From positions 186,001 to 250,000 of the forward strand of contig NZ_RWKV01000003.1 in the NCBI RefSeq assembly GCF_003993795.1: a stretch of 64,000 bases of DNA, read 5' to 3'. The position numbers were made by a program, and so were the translations under genes. Under the pieces are notes generated by a model. It had not been told where the DNA came from. It made no database searches and saw only the letters and a program-made list of their open reading frames with translations. How positions within the stretch are numbered: position 1 is the stretch's first letter; the number at the start of each line of letters is the position of its first letter. Source of the stretch: Aquabacter cavernae. Its GTDB lineage: Bacteria > Pseudomonadota > Alphaproteobacteria > Rhizobiales > Xanthobacteraceae. Shown here piece by piece: positions 9,251-17,834 of this stretch.

Positions 9251-10162
9251 ATGCTGACGAGTGCCCGCCTCCTGCCGATCCTCGGCCTTGCCCTCGCCCT
9301 CCTCGGAGGGGGCGTCGCGCCCGCCGCGGCCCAGCAGCTCCTGGTGCTCGTGAACGGCCAGCCCATCACAAGCTATGACGTGGCCCAGCGCCAGAAGCTC
9401 CATCAGGTGATCGGCGAGAAGCCGCCCGGCGCCAAGGAGACGCTCGAAGAGCTGATCGACCAGCACGTCAAGGTGGCCGCCGCCAACCGGATCGGCATCA
9501 CCCTGGACGATGAGGAGCTGAACAAGCTGTTCGCGGGCGTGGCGGAACGCAGCGGGCGTACCCCGGACCAGCTTGCGGCTCTCCTCGGCCAGCAGGGCGT
9601 CAATGCGCAGACCTTCAAGAACAAGCTGCGCGCGGACAATGTCTGGCAGCAATATGTGCGCGCCCGGGCTCCGGCCATCAATGTGCGGGATACGGACGTG
9701 CTGGCGGCCCTGAGCGCCAAGGAGTCCGGGGGCCAGATGGTGGCCACCGAATTCAAGCTCTATCCCATCATCTTCGTGGTGCCGCGCGGCTCGAACGCCC
9801 ATCAGGCGCGGCTGTCGGAGGCCAATGCCCTGCGGTCCCGTTTCACCAATTGCGACAGCGGACTGGAAGCGGCCAAGGGGCTGCGGGAAGTGGTCGTCCG
9901 CTCGCCGGTTCACCGCATGTCCTCGGACATGCCCGCCGCACTCCGTCAGATTCTGGACAAGACCGATGTGGGCCGCCTGACGCCGCCGGAGGTGACCCAG
10001 TCCGGTGTCGAGATCTTCGCCGTGTGCGACAAGGTGCAGGTGAAGGGCGAAAGCTCGCAGAAACGCGAGATCAAGGACCAGCTTGCGTCCACCCAGTTCC
10101 AGGCTGAATCCAAGAAGCTCCTCGCTGATCTGCGAAAATCCGCTTTGATCGTCTACCGCTGA
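9251..10162 (+). CDS. surA: SurA-like periplasmic chaperone / peptidyl-prolyl isomerase
   Basis: This 303-residue exported protein has a signal peptide (ILGLALALLGGGVAPAAAQQ). A SurA N-terminal chaperone domain starts at VLVNGQPITSYDVAQRQKL. A parvulin-like C-terminal region (TEFKLYPIIFVVPRGSNAHQ and following) comes next. SurA-type proteins escort outer-membrane beta-barrels, LptD among them, through the periplasm, which fits its place directly after lptD. It is shorter than E. coli SurA and has at most one isomerase domain, as is usual in alphaproteobacteria. The ATG at 9251 gives a clean signal peptide. The 182-base gap upstream contains a 7-bp inverted repeat (CCGCCCC/GGGGCGG) just after lptD. 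Confidence 0.85.
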   Translation: MLTSARLLPILGLALALLGGGVAPAAAQQLLVLVNGQPITSYDVAQRQKLHQVIGEKPPGAKETLEELIDQHVKVAAANRIGITLDDEELNKLFAGVAERSGRTPDQLAALLGQQGVNAQTFKNKLRADNVWQQYVRARAPAINVRDTDVLAALSAKESGGQMVATEFKLYPIIFVVPRGSNAHQARLSEANALRSRFTNCDSGLEAAKGLREVVVRSPVHRMSSDMPAALRQILDKTDVGRLTPPEVTQSGVEIFAVCDKVQVKGESSQKREIKDQLASTQFQAESKKLLADLRKSALIVYR

Positions 10163-11190
10163 TGAGCCCTTTGGCTCTGACGCTCGGCGAGCCGGCGGGG
10201 ATCGGCCCCGAGATCGTCCTCATGGCCTGGACGCTGCGCAAGGCCGCGCTCCTGCCCGCCTTCTGTGCCGTGGGAGACCCGGACCTGCTGCGAGCCCGTG
10301 CCGGGCTGCTTGGCCTCGATGTCCCGGTGGTCGCCTGCAAGCCGGAAGAGGCCGCGCGGCTTTTCGGCGACGCTCTCCCGGTGCATCCCGCCGGGCCCAC
10401 CGCCACTGCCGCGCCGGGGCGTCCCGATGGGACCAGTGCTCCGGCGGTGCTGGAGAGCCTGGAGCGGGGCGTGGATCTGGTGCTGGAGGGGCGCGCCTGC
10501 GGCCTCGTCACGGCGCCGCTGGCGAAATCCGTGGTCTATGGGGCAGGTTTCCCGTTTCCGGGCCATACCGAATATCTTGCCGCCCGCTGCGCGCCGCCCG
10601 GTGGGGCTGCCCCTCGGCCGGTGATGATGATCTGGTCGCCGGAACTCGCCGTGGTGCCCGCCACCATCCATGTGCCGCTGCGCGCGGTGCCGGACCTGCT
10701 CACCATCGAGCTGTTGGTGGAGACGGGCCACATCGTCCATCGCGACATGCGCCGCCGGTTCGGCCTCGCTGCGCCCCGCCTCGCCTTTGCGGGCCTCAAT
10801 CCCCATGCCGGGGAGGGGGGCACCATCGGCTCGGAGGATGAGGACGTGGTGCGCCCCGCTGTCGAGCGGCTGATGGCCGAGGGCGTCGAGGCCAGGGGCC
10901 CTCTGCCCGCGGACACCCTGTTCCACCCCGCCGCGCGGGCGACCTACGACGCGGTCATCGGCATGTATCATGATCAGGTGCTGGGGCCGGTGAAGACCCT
11001 GGCCTTCCATGACGGGGTGAACACCACGCTGGGCCTGCCCTTCGTGCGGACCTCGCCGGACCACGGCACGGCCTTCGACCTTGCTGGAACCGGGCGGGCC
11101 GATCCCTCCAGCCTCGTGGCGGCGCTGCGCCTCGCGGCGCGCCTCGCGGAGGGCGAGCGGGCGGCACGGCACGCGGAGCAGGCGGCATGA
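10162..11190 (+). CDS. pdxA: 4-hydroxythreonine-4-phosphate dehydrogenase PdxA
   Basis: PdxA oxidises 4-phosphohydroxy-L-threonine with NAD in the DXP-dependent pathway to pyridoxal 5'-phosphate. The 342-residue protein opens with [17 protein letters not shown], the family signature. It carries the metal-binding histidines in [18 protein letters not shown] and SPDHGTAFD. The start codon overlaps the previous stop by one base and the stop overlaps rsmA by four, so the genes are translationally coupled. The surA-pdxA-rsmA order is conserved in many proteobacteria. Confidence 0.95.
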   Translation: MSPLALTLGEPAGIGPEIVLMAWTLRKAALLPAFCAVGDPDLLRARAGLLGLDVPVVACKPEEAARLFGDALPVHPAGPTATAAPGRPDGTSAPAVLESLERGVDLVLEGRACGLVTAPLAKSVVYGAGFPFPGHTEYLAARCAPPGGAAPRPVMMIWSPELAVVPATIHVPLRAVPDLLTIELLVETGHIVHRDMRRRFGLAAPRLAFAGLNPHAGEGGTIGSEDEDVVRPAVERLMAEGVEARGPLPADTLFHPAARATYDAVIGMYHDQVLGPVKTLAFHDGVNTTLGLPFVRTSPDHGTAFDLAGTGRADPSSLVAALRLAARLAEGERAARHAEQAA

Positions 11191-12041
11191 GCGCGATCGA
11201 CGATCTTCCCCCGCTGCGCGACGTCATCCGCAAGCACGAACTGTCCGCGCAGAAGTCGCTCGGCCAGAACTTCCTGCTGGACCTCAACCTGACGGCCCGC
11301 ATCGCGCGCGGCTCCGGCCCCCTGGAGGGTGCGCAGGTGGTGGAGGTGGGCCCAGGCCCCGGCGGCCTCACCCGTGCGCTGCTGGCGCTGGGCGCGGCGC
11401 GGGTGGTGGCCGTGGAGCGCGACCGGCGCTGCGTCGCCGCTTTGGCGGAGGTGGCGGACGCCTATCCCGGGCGCCTCCAGGTGATCGAGGGCGATGCCCT
11501 GAAGGTGGATGTGCTCCCGCTCCTGGGAGAGGGGCCGGCGCGGGTGGTGGCGAACCTGCCCTATAATGTGGCGACCCTGCTGCTGGTGGGCTGGCTGTCC
11601 TCGGACCCCTGGCCGCCCTGGTTCGCCTCCCTCACCCTGATGTTCCAGCGCGAGGTGGCCGAGCGCATCGTGGCTGCCCCAGGGACCAAGGCCTATGGCC
11701 GCCTTGCCGTGCTGGCGGGCTGGCGCACCCAGGCGCGTATCCTTTTCGATGTGGCGCCCTCCGCCTTCGTGCCGCCGCCCAAGGTGACCTCGTCGGTCGT
11801 CCATCTGGTGCCGCGCACGGACCCCTTGCCTTGTGCATTGTCCAATCTGGAGCGGGTGACGGAGGCAGCCTTCGGCCAGCGCCGCAAGATGCTGCGTCAG
11901 AGCCTCAAACAACTGGGCGTGGACACGCCGGCTTTGCTGGAGCGGGCGGGTGTTCCGGAGACGGAGCGTGCCGAAGAAATCGACGTCGCGGGCTTCGTTG
12001 GCCTCGCCAATGCCTTCGGGGCGCTCAAGTCCGGGGGATGA
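11187..12041 (+). CDS. rsmA: 16S rRNA dimethyladenosine transferase RsmA (KsgA)
   Basis: RsmA dimethylates the two adjacent adenines near the 3' end of 16S rRNA (A1518/A1519 in E. coli) using S-adenosylmethionine, late in 30S assembly. The 284-residue protein shows [11 protein letters not shown] at the start, the SAM-binding loop [15 protein letters not shown], the acidic ribose-binding position in AVERD, and the catalytic NLPYNVA motif. The C-terminal region ([26 protein letters not shown]) matches the family. Length is normal. Confidence 0.96.
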   Translation: MSAIDDLPPLRDVIRKHELSAQKSLGQNFLLDLNLTARIARGSGPLEGAQVVEVGPGPGGLTRALLALGAARVVAVERDRRCVAALAEVADAYPGRLQVIEGDALKVDVLPLLGEGPARVVANLPYNVATLLLVGWLSSDPWPPWFASLTLMFQREVAERIVAAPGTKAYGRLAVLAGWRTQARILFDVAPSAFVPPPKVTSSVVHLVPRTDPLPCALSNLERVTEAAFGQRRKMLRQSLKQLGVDTPALLERAGVPETERAEEIDVAGFVGLANAFGALKSGG

Positions 12042-12123
12042 AGCGCAAACGGGGCCTTTCCCCTGGCGCGCATTCTTGCCATCGTGCGGCGGGGGCCGGG
12101 ATCTGAGATCGCGGGAGGCGAGG

Positions 12124-13446
12124 ATGGGTGGTTGGGGGGAAGACACGCTCGGCGTGGTCTGCCGCTTGGCCTGCTGCCTGTTCCAGGTGCCGTTCGCGGC
12201 CATCCGCCTGACGCATGCGGGTGCGGAGCACGTCACCTTTCACGGCGCGATCGAGGGACAGGACTGCGCCCATGCCGCTTTCGGTGCGGTGCCCCTCGCA
12301 GCCGCCTATGTGATTCCCGACACCGCGTCCGACCCGCACCCTGCTCATCATATGCAGCTGATGGGCGCGCCGGGCATCCGCTTCTGCGCCGCCGCCCCCA
12401 TCCGCCCCATGGGCAGCGATGTGGAGGGCGTTCTCTATGTGCTGGACCTTGTGCCGCACCCCACGCCTGGGGCCGGGATAAGGGAGCTGGAAGACCTCGC
12501 CGCTTTGGTGGTGCGCGAGATCGACCGGGGTGCCGAGTTGCGTGCCCTGGCGCAGCGGGAAGGCCTGTTCCGGCTGCTGGCTGAAAATTCCACGGACACC
12601 CTTGTGCGCGGAAACCTGGATGGCATCCGCCTCTATATCTCTCCCGCCGTGCGCGACCTGCTGGGCTACGAGCCTGAGGAATTGGTGGGCAAGCGCGCCA
12701 TCGAACTGGTGCATCCAGACGATCTTCCCGCCTTCGGCGCGCTGATGCGCAGCATTCGGGAGGGGAGCATCGTCGTCGCGCAGAGCGAGCAGCGCCAGCG
12801 CCACAAGGACGGCTCCTGGATCTGGATCGAAGCGTCCATCAAGATGACGCGGGATCCGCAGACCGGCGAGCCGGACGGCTATGTGGTCTCGGTGCGGGAT
12901 CTTCAGCGCCGCAAGCAGATGGAGCGCCGGCTCCAGCACCGCGCCCTGCATGACCCCCTCACGGGCCTGCCCAACCGCTCCGCCTTCCGCGATCGCCTCG
13001 GAGAGGATCTGGCAGGGGAGAATGGCGGGCTGGCGCTGCTGTGCCTGGACCTCGATCGGTTCAAGGCGGTGAATGACGGCTTCGGGCATCGGGCGGGGGA
13101 CGAGTTGCTCATGGAAATGGCCCGCCGGTTCCGGGCCGCCGCCGGGCCGCAGGATATGGTGGCGCGCTGGGGCGGGGACGAGTTCGTCCTGATCCATCAT
13201 GCGGCTCGCGGGGACATCATTGCGTCCGCGGAGCGCCTGGCGGAGGCCCTCATCGCCACGGCGGGGCGGCCTGTGGCGCTGGCCGACACGCATGCACAGG
13301 TGGGCCTCAGCATCGGCATCGCCGTGGCCGTGCCCGGCGATCCCGACCCCGATCGCCTGCTCCATGATGCGGACCAGGCTCTCTATCGCGCCAAGAAGGC
13401 GGGGCGGAGCACCTTCGTGCTGGCGACCGGGGCGGCAGTGCCATGA
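12124..13446 (+). CDS. GAF-PAS-GGDEF diguanylate cyclase
   Basis: This 440-residue cytoplasmic signalling protein has three parts. Residues about 10-140 form a GAF-like domain (GAPGIRFCAAAPIRP, EGVLYVLDLVP). A PAS/PAC domain spans about 146-263 (NLDGIRLYISPAVRDLLGYE, HPDD, VRDLQRRKQME). A GGDEF domain spans about 270-435 (HDPLTGLPNRSAFRDRL). The active-site loop RWGGDEF (residues 348-354) is intact, so it should make cyclic-di-GMP. The RxxD inhibitory site expected at residues 341-344 reads GPQD, so product inhibition through that site is probably lost. There is no EAL domain and no membrane segment. The ATG at 12124 follows a GGGAGG-type ribosome-binding site. The sensed ligand is unknown. 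Confidence 0.88.
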   Translation: MGGWGEDTLGVVCRLACCLFQVPFAAIRLTHAGAEHVTFHGAIEGQDCAHAAFGAVPLAAAYVIPDTASDPHPAHHMQLMGAPGIRFCAAAPIRPMGSDVEGVLYVLDLVPHPTPGAGIRELEDLAALVVREIDRGAELRALAQREGLFRLLAENSTDTLVRGNLDGIRLYISPAVRDLLGYEPEELVGKRAIELVHPDDLPAFGALMRSIREGSIVVAQSEQRQRHKDGSWIWIEASIKMTRDPQTGEPDGYVVSVRDLQRRKQMERRLQHRALHDPLTGLPNRSAFRDRLGEDLAGENGGLALLCLDLDRFKAVNDGFGHRAGDELLMEMARRFRAAAGPQDMVARWGGDEFVLIHHAARGDIIASAERLAEALIATAGRPVALADTHAQVGLSIGIAVAVPGDPDPDRLLHDADQALYRAKKAGRSTFVLATGAAVP

Positions 13447-13507
13447 GGCGCCAATCCTGAAGCCCCTCTTTGCCTCGCGCGCGTCTGCTCTCTCCGGGAG
13501 ATCGCCC

Positions 13508-14767
13508 ATGCCGCTCATGTCGTCCCGTCCGTCCGTCCCCGCCCGCCTTCGCCGCATGCTGCTGCCGCTCGCCTGCGCGCTGCTGCCGTTCGGGGTGGCC
13601 ACGGTTCCGGCGGGGGCTGAGACGGTGCTGGAGCGGGTGGTGCTTGTGCAGCGGCATGGTGTGCGCGCGCCGACGCAGTCGCTTGAGACCCTCGATGCCT
13701 GGAGCGCGCGGGGCTGGCCCGTCTGGCCCGTGGCGCGCGGGTATCTCACCGACAAGGGCGCGCAGGTGGTGGCGCTCATCGCCGACGGCATCCGCGCGCA
13801 TTATGCGGCGCGGGGCCTCCTTGCCGGGGGCTGCGCGAACGGGGCCGTGCAGGTCTGGGCTGATGGGCGGGACGAGCGCACGCGGCACAGCGGCGCGCAG
13901 ATGGCCGCGCATCTGGCGCCCGGCTGTGGGCTCTCCGTCCAGTCCGGTCCTCACGGCGCACGGGACCCGCTGTTCGAGAGCATTGGCGGCGCCTGCTGGC
14001 TCCAGCCGGACGAGGGCGCGCAGGCTCTAAGGGCGGCGTTGGGCGCCGGCGGTACGTTGGCCGATGCCGCCTCGGCCAAGGCGATCCCGCAAATCCTCAC
14101 CATCCTCAAGCCCGGCAGCCCCACGCCGTCTGTGGGCGCGGATGGGTTCGAGGTGAAGCCGGAGGGCATCACCATCACCGGGCCGCTCTCCGAGGCGGCG
14201 CAGGCGGGCGAAATCTTCCTGCTGGAATATGCCCAGGGCTTTCCGCCGGGCGAGGTGGCCTGGGGGGAGGCATCCGACGCCGCGCGCCTCGGGCCGTTGC
14301 TGGCGCCGCGCAACCGGCTCTCCGATCTTGCCCGCAGCCTGCCCTATCTGGCGGTGCGCCAGGGCGCGGGCATGGCGCGCCTCATGCTGGGGGTGCTGGC
14401 GCTGGAGCCCCGCGCAGCCTCACCCGCCATCGGTGCCGGGGCCCGGCTGGTGGCGCTGGCGGGCCATGACGACAACCTCTCCAACATGGCGGGCGTGTTC
14501 GGCGTGAACTGGACATTGCCGGGGCAGCCCGACGCCACCGCGCCCGCCACGGCCTTCGCGCTGGAGCGTTGGCGTGACACGGCCACCGGGGCCATCTCCG
14601 TGGGCCTCACGCTGTTCTATGCGGAGCTGGACGGCATGCGGAGCCTCGATCCGAAGGCGGTGCATGCCCTCGCTGTGCCCCTGCCGGGGTGCGGGACGGG
14701 CCGCTGCCCCCTGGAACCCATGCGTGCCCGCATTCTCCCGGAGCTTCCGGCCGCCTGCGGGCAATGA
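13508..14767 (+). CDS. secreted histidine acid phosphatase (phytase/AppA-like)
   Basis: This 419-residue exported protein has a signal peptide ending near VPAGAET. It carries the clade-2 histidine phosphatase signature RHGVRAP, with the nucleophile His50, and the distal catalytic pair His320-Asp321 in LAGHDDNLSN. Cysteines at 109, 140, 163, 401 and 406 suggest periplasmic disulfides. Family members (AppA, glucose-1-phosphatase) hydrolyse phosphomonoesters, including phytate or sugar phosphates, in the periplasm; which applies here cannot be decided. It starts 61 bases after the diguanylate cyclase gene and converges with gmk. Confidence 0.87.
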   Translation: MPLMSSRPSVPARLRRMLLPLACALLPFGVATVPAGAETVLERVVLVQRHGVRAPTQSLETLDAWSARGWPVWPVARGYLTDKGAQVVALIADGIRAHYAARGLLAGGCANGAVQVWADGRDERTRHSGAQMAAHLAPGCGLSVQSGPHGARDPLFESIGGACWLQPDEGAQALRAALGAGGTLADAASAKAIPQILTILKPGSPTPSVGADGFEVKPEGITITGPLSEAAQAGEIFLLEYAQGFPPGEVAWGEASDAARLGPLLAPRNRLSDLARSLPYLAVRQGAGMARLMLGVLALEPRAASPAIGAGARLVALAGHDDNLSNMAGVFGVNWTLPGQPDATAPATAFALERWRDTATGAISVGLTLFYAELDGMRSLDPKAVHALAVPLPGCGTGRCPLEPMRARILPELPAACGQ

Positions 14768-14807
14768 GCGTCTCCGGGCGAGGCCGGAGTTTCGCGGGGT
14801 CGGAAAC

Positions 14808-15500
14808 TCAGAGCGCGTCGCGCAGGCTCTTCACGAATTCCGCGAGACCCGTGAGGCGGCGACGCTTCAGGCGCTCCGCATTCAGGATGGCCGTGAGCTT
14901 GGCCAGGCTGTCGTCGATATCCTGGTTGATCAGGATGTAATCGTATTCGGTGAAGTGGCTGATCTCGTCCGACGCCTTCGACATGCGCTGGCGCACCACC
15001 TCGTCGCTGTCCTGCGCGCGGGTGCGCAGGCGCTGCTCCAGGTCTCCGGCGGAGGGCGGGAGCAGGAAGACCTTCACGAGGTCCTGCTGGGCGCTCTGGT
15101 CCAGTTGCTGCGTACCCTGCCAGTCGATGTCGAACAGCACGTCCCGCCCGGCGGTGAGCGCGGCTTCCACGGCGGCGCGCGGCGTGCCGTAGAGATTGCC
15201 GAACACGGTGGCGTGCTCCAGCAATTCCCCGCTGTCCCGCAGGCGCTCGAATTCCGCGACGCTGACGAAGAAATAGTCCTTCCCATCCTCCTCACCGGGG
15301 CGCGGCGGGCGGGTGGTGACGGACACTGACATGGTGATGCGGTCATCCAGCGCCAGCAGGCGGCGGGAGAGGGTGGTCTTGCCCGCGCCGGAGGGCGAGG
15401 ACAGCACCAGCATCAGGCCGCGCCGGGCGAGCCCCTTGGAGCCGGGCTTCCAGCCGGGTGTGGCGAAATGGGCGGCGGTCGGAGTGGGGGCTTGGGCCAT
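14808..15500 (-). CDS. gmk: guanylate kinase
   Basis: Gmk phosphorylates GMP to GDP with ATP. The 230-residue protein has the P-loop SSPSGAGKTT (Lys41), the GMP-binding segment SVSVTTRPPRPGE, followed by DGKDYFFVS, and the DIDWQGTQQL motif. The first 28 or so residues before the core are an N-terminal extension without obvious function. A later start is possible, but ATG at 15500 lies only 13 bases after the yicC stop, consistent with an operon. The gmk-yicC-mltG order is common in Rhizobiales. Confidence 0.95.
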   Translation of the reverse strand: MAQAPTPTAAHFATPGWKPGSKGLARRGLMLVLSSPSGAGKTTLSRRLLALDDRITMSVSVTTRPPRPGEEDGKDYFFVSVAEFERLRDSGELLEHATVFGNLYGTPRAAVEAALTAGRDVLFDIDWQGTQQLDQSAQQDLVKVFLLPPSAGDLEQRLRTRAQDSDEVVRQRMSKASDEISHFTEYDYILINQDIDDSLAKLTAILNAERLKRRRLTGLAEFVKSLRDAL

Positions 15501-15513
15501 GGCGCGCGGCAGC

Positions 15514-16416
15514 TCACTCGATGTTCTGGATTTGCTCGCGGAACTGATCCACCAGGAGCTTCAGGTCAAGCCCGATCTGGGTCAGCGCCACCGCATTGGA
15601 CTTGGAGCATAGGGTATTGGCCTCCCGGTTGAACTCCTGGGAGAGGAAATCGAGCTTGCGGCCCACCGGCCCGCCCGCGTCCAGAAGGGCATGGGCGGCG
15701 GCCACATGGGCGGTGAGGCGGTCCAGTTCCTCGCGCACATCGGCCTTGGCGGCCAGCAGCGCCGCCTCCTGGTGCAGCCGGTCCGCATCCAGCGGGGCGC
15801 CGGAGCCCAGCAGCGCGCGCACCTGCTCCTCCAGCCGCGCGCGGATGGCGTCGGTGCGGCGCTCGGGCAGGGCCTCGGCGGCGGCGATCAGGGCGGCCAT
15901 GGCGTCCAGGCGCTCATGGAGCACGGCATAGAGCGCGGCGCCTTCCTTCAGGCGCATCTCCACCAAAGCGGTCAGCGCGTTCTCGAAGCCGGCGGCGGCC
16001 TCGCGGACGATACGCTCGGCCTCCTCGGGCGTCTGTTCCGCCTCGATCACTTCCACGACGCCCTTCACGGCCATGAGGGCATCGAGGCTGGGGGCGGGCA
16101 GGCCGAATCGGTCCGCCGCAGCCCGTCCCGCCGTCACCAGCGCGTCCAAGGCGGGTCCGTTGACAGCCACCGCCACCGCCTCGCCCTCGCGGGTATAGGA
16201 GAAGGTGGCCGAGACCGACCCACGGGAGAGCCATGCGGATGCCGCCGCGCGGGCGGAAGCCTCCAGCGCATCGAAGCCGGAGGGCACGCGCAGCCGCAGA
16301 TCAAGGCCCTTGGCGTTGACCGAGCGGACTTCCCAGCTCCAGCGCCAGGCGCCGGTGGCACCTTGGGCGCGGGCGAACCCGGTCATGCTGGCAATGGACG
16401 TGCTGGCGGCGGACAT
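15514..16416 (-). CDS. yicC: YicC-family endoribonuclease
   Basis: This 300-residue protein contains the YicC N-terminal signature (SMTGFARAQG, WEVRSVNAKGLDLRLRVP) and the C-terminal DUF1732 segment ending KLDFLSQEFNREANTLCSKS and then the family-typical KLLVDQFREQIQNIE. YicC-type proteins were recently described as endoribonucleases acting on RNA, so a cytoplasmic RNA-processing role is inferred. The ATG at 16416 is used; an internal ATG at 16386 (MTGFARAQ) is an equally plausible start. It sits between mltG and gmk in the same orientation. Confidence 0.9.
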   Translation of the reverse strand: MSAASTSIASMTGFARAQGATGAWRWSWEVRSVNAKGLDLRLRVPSGFDALEASARAAASAWLSRGSVSATFSYTREGEAVAVAVNGPALDALVTAGRAAADRFGLPAPSLDALMAVKGVVEVIEAEQTPEEAERIVREAAAGFENALTALVEMRLKEGAALYAVLHERLDAMAALIAAAEALPERRTDAIRARLEEQVRALLGSGAPLDADRLHQEAALLAAKADVREELDRLTAHVAAAHALLDAGGPVGRKLDFLSQEFNREANTLCSKSNAVALTQIGLDLKLLVDQFREQIQNIE

Positions 16417-16442
16417 GGCGCGCGGCGGCCGGGGCCGCCCCC

Positions 16443-17675
16443 TCAGTTGGCGTTGGTGGAGCTTCCGGCGCCGGGGGCGGTGACCGGCGCGGTGGTCGCA
16501 GGCGGCTGGGCCGCCCTCTGGGCCGCCTCGATCTCGCGCCATTTCGCGACGTTGCGATTGTGCTGGTCGAGGGTCTTGGCGAAGGCGTGCCCGCCCGTGC
16601 CGTCGGCGACGAAATAGAGGTCGTCGGTCTTGGCGGGATTCGCCACGGCGGCCAGCGCCTCCTTGCCGGGATTGCCGATGGGCCCCGGCGGCAGGCCGTC
16701 AATGGTGTAGGTGTTGTAGGCGGTGGGGGTGACGATGTCGGTGCGGGTGATGGAGCGCCCCAGCGTCCCCTTGCCCCCGGCGATGCCGTAGATGATGGTC
16801 GGGTCCGACTGGAGCTTCATCTTCTTGTTGAGGCGGTTGATGAACACCGCCGCCACCTTGGCCCGCTCGTCGGACTTGCCGGTCTCCTCCTCCACGATGG
16901 AGGCGAGGATGACCAGTTCCTGGGGCGACTTCAGGGGAATGCTGGGGTCGCGCTTGGCCCAGACGTCGCGCACCACCTTCTGCTGCTCCGCCGCCATGCG
17001 GGTGAGCACCTCGTCGCGCCGCATGCCGCGCGTGATGCGGTAGGTCTCAGGCAGCAGCGTGCCTTCCTGGGGCAGGCGCGGGGTGCCGGTGAGCAGTTCG
17101 GACCCGTTGAGACGGTCCAGGATCTGCTGGCTGGTGAGGCCTTCGGGAATGGTGACCTGATGGACCACCACGCGGCCCTCCACCAGATCGTCGATGACCT
17201 TGGAGAGGGGAATGGCCGGGGGGAACAGATATTCGCCCGCCTGGAGCTGCTCGCCGCGATGGGTGATCTGCTGGCTCGCGAGGAACAGCAGCCAGTTCCG
17301 CACCACGCCTTCGCGCTCCAGGATCTCGGCGATGTCGCGGGTGCCGGAGCCGCGCGGGATGAACACCAGCTTCTCGGCCGCGAGGGGGCCGGGCGCTGCA
17401 TATTGCCGCTGGCCGTACCAGGCGACGAGGCCGCCGCCCACCGCCAGGAACAGGAGGAAGGTGAAGATGGCGCTGCCGATCACCACGGCGGGGTGGCTGG
17501 CGCTGCGGGAGGGGCGGCTCTTCTTGGCCTTCGCGGGCGCGGGGGCCTTGCCGCGTGCCTTTGCAGGCTTCCCCTGCGGGGCGGCGGCGGGCGTGCTCTC
17601 CGCCGGCGCAGGCTCGGGAGCGGGCGGGATCACGTCCGGCGCGCCGTTCGGGGCCTTGTCGTCGGGTGCGGCCAT
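16443..17675 (-). CDS. mltG: endolytic murein transglycosylase MltG
   Basis: MltG cleaves nascent glycan strands at the inner membrane and is proposed to set peptidoglycan strand length. The 410-residue protein has a long Pro/Ala/Lys-rich cytoplasmic segment (residues 1-60), one transmembrane helix at about 62-87, and a periplasmic YceG domain. Conserved features include IPEGLTSQQI, LLPETYRI, the catalytic-glutamate segment LASIVEEETG near 258-266, and the substrate loop YNTYTIDGLPPGPIGNPG. It lies downstream of fabF but is separated from it by a strong terminator at 17796-17828, so it likely has its own promoter. Confidence 0.95.
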   Translation of the reverse strand: MAAPDDKAPNGAPDVIPPAPEPAPAESTPAAAPQGKPAKARGKAPAPAKAKKSRPSRSASHPAVVIGSAIFTFLLFLAVGGGLVAWYGQRQYAAPGPLAAEKLVFIPRGSGTRDIAEILEREGVVRNWLLFLASQQITHRGEQLQAGEYLFPPAIPLSKVIDDLVEGRVVVHQVTIPEGLTSQQILDRLNGSELLTGTPRLPQEGTLLPETYRITRGMRRDEVLTRMAAEQQKVVRDVWAKRDPSIPLKSPQELVILASIVEEETGKSDERAKVAAVFINRLNKKMKLQSDPTIIYGIAGGKGTLGRSITRTDIVTPTAYNTYTIDGLPPGPIGNPGKEALAAVANPAKTDDLYFVADGTGGHAFAKTLDQHNRNVAKWREIEAAQRAAQPPATTAPVTAPGAGSSTNAN

Positions 17676-17795
17676 GAGGGTCTTCCTCCCTTTCGCGGTC
17701 CGGGCGCCGGAGCCGTGGCCCCGCCCGGCGCGTCCTGTCCCAGGCGACGGGTACGCTCACGTACCGTCGGGGAACAGGGGATAAGGCTCAAATGG

Positions 17796-17828
17796 ACAAA
17801 AATGGGACCATCGGCGTGCCGATGGTCC
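17796..17828 (-). terminator. intrinsic terminator of the fab operon
   Basis: Read on the minus strand just after the fabF stop, this is an 11-bp GC-rich perfect inverted repeat (GGACCATCGGC at 17805-17815 with GCCGATGGTCC at 17818-17828) followed by CATTTTTG. It should end transcripts leaving fabF and isolate them from mltG. Confidence 0.85.
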
Positions 17829-17834
17829 TTGCGC

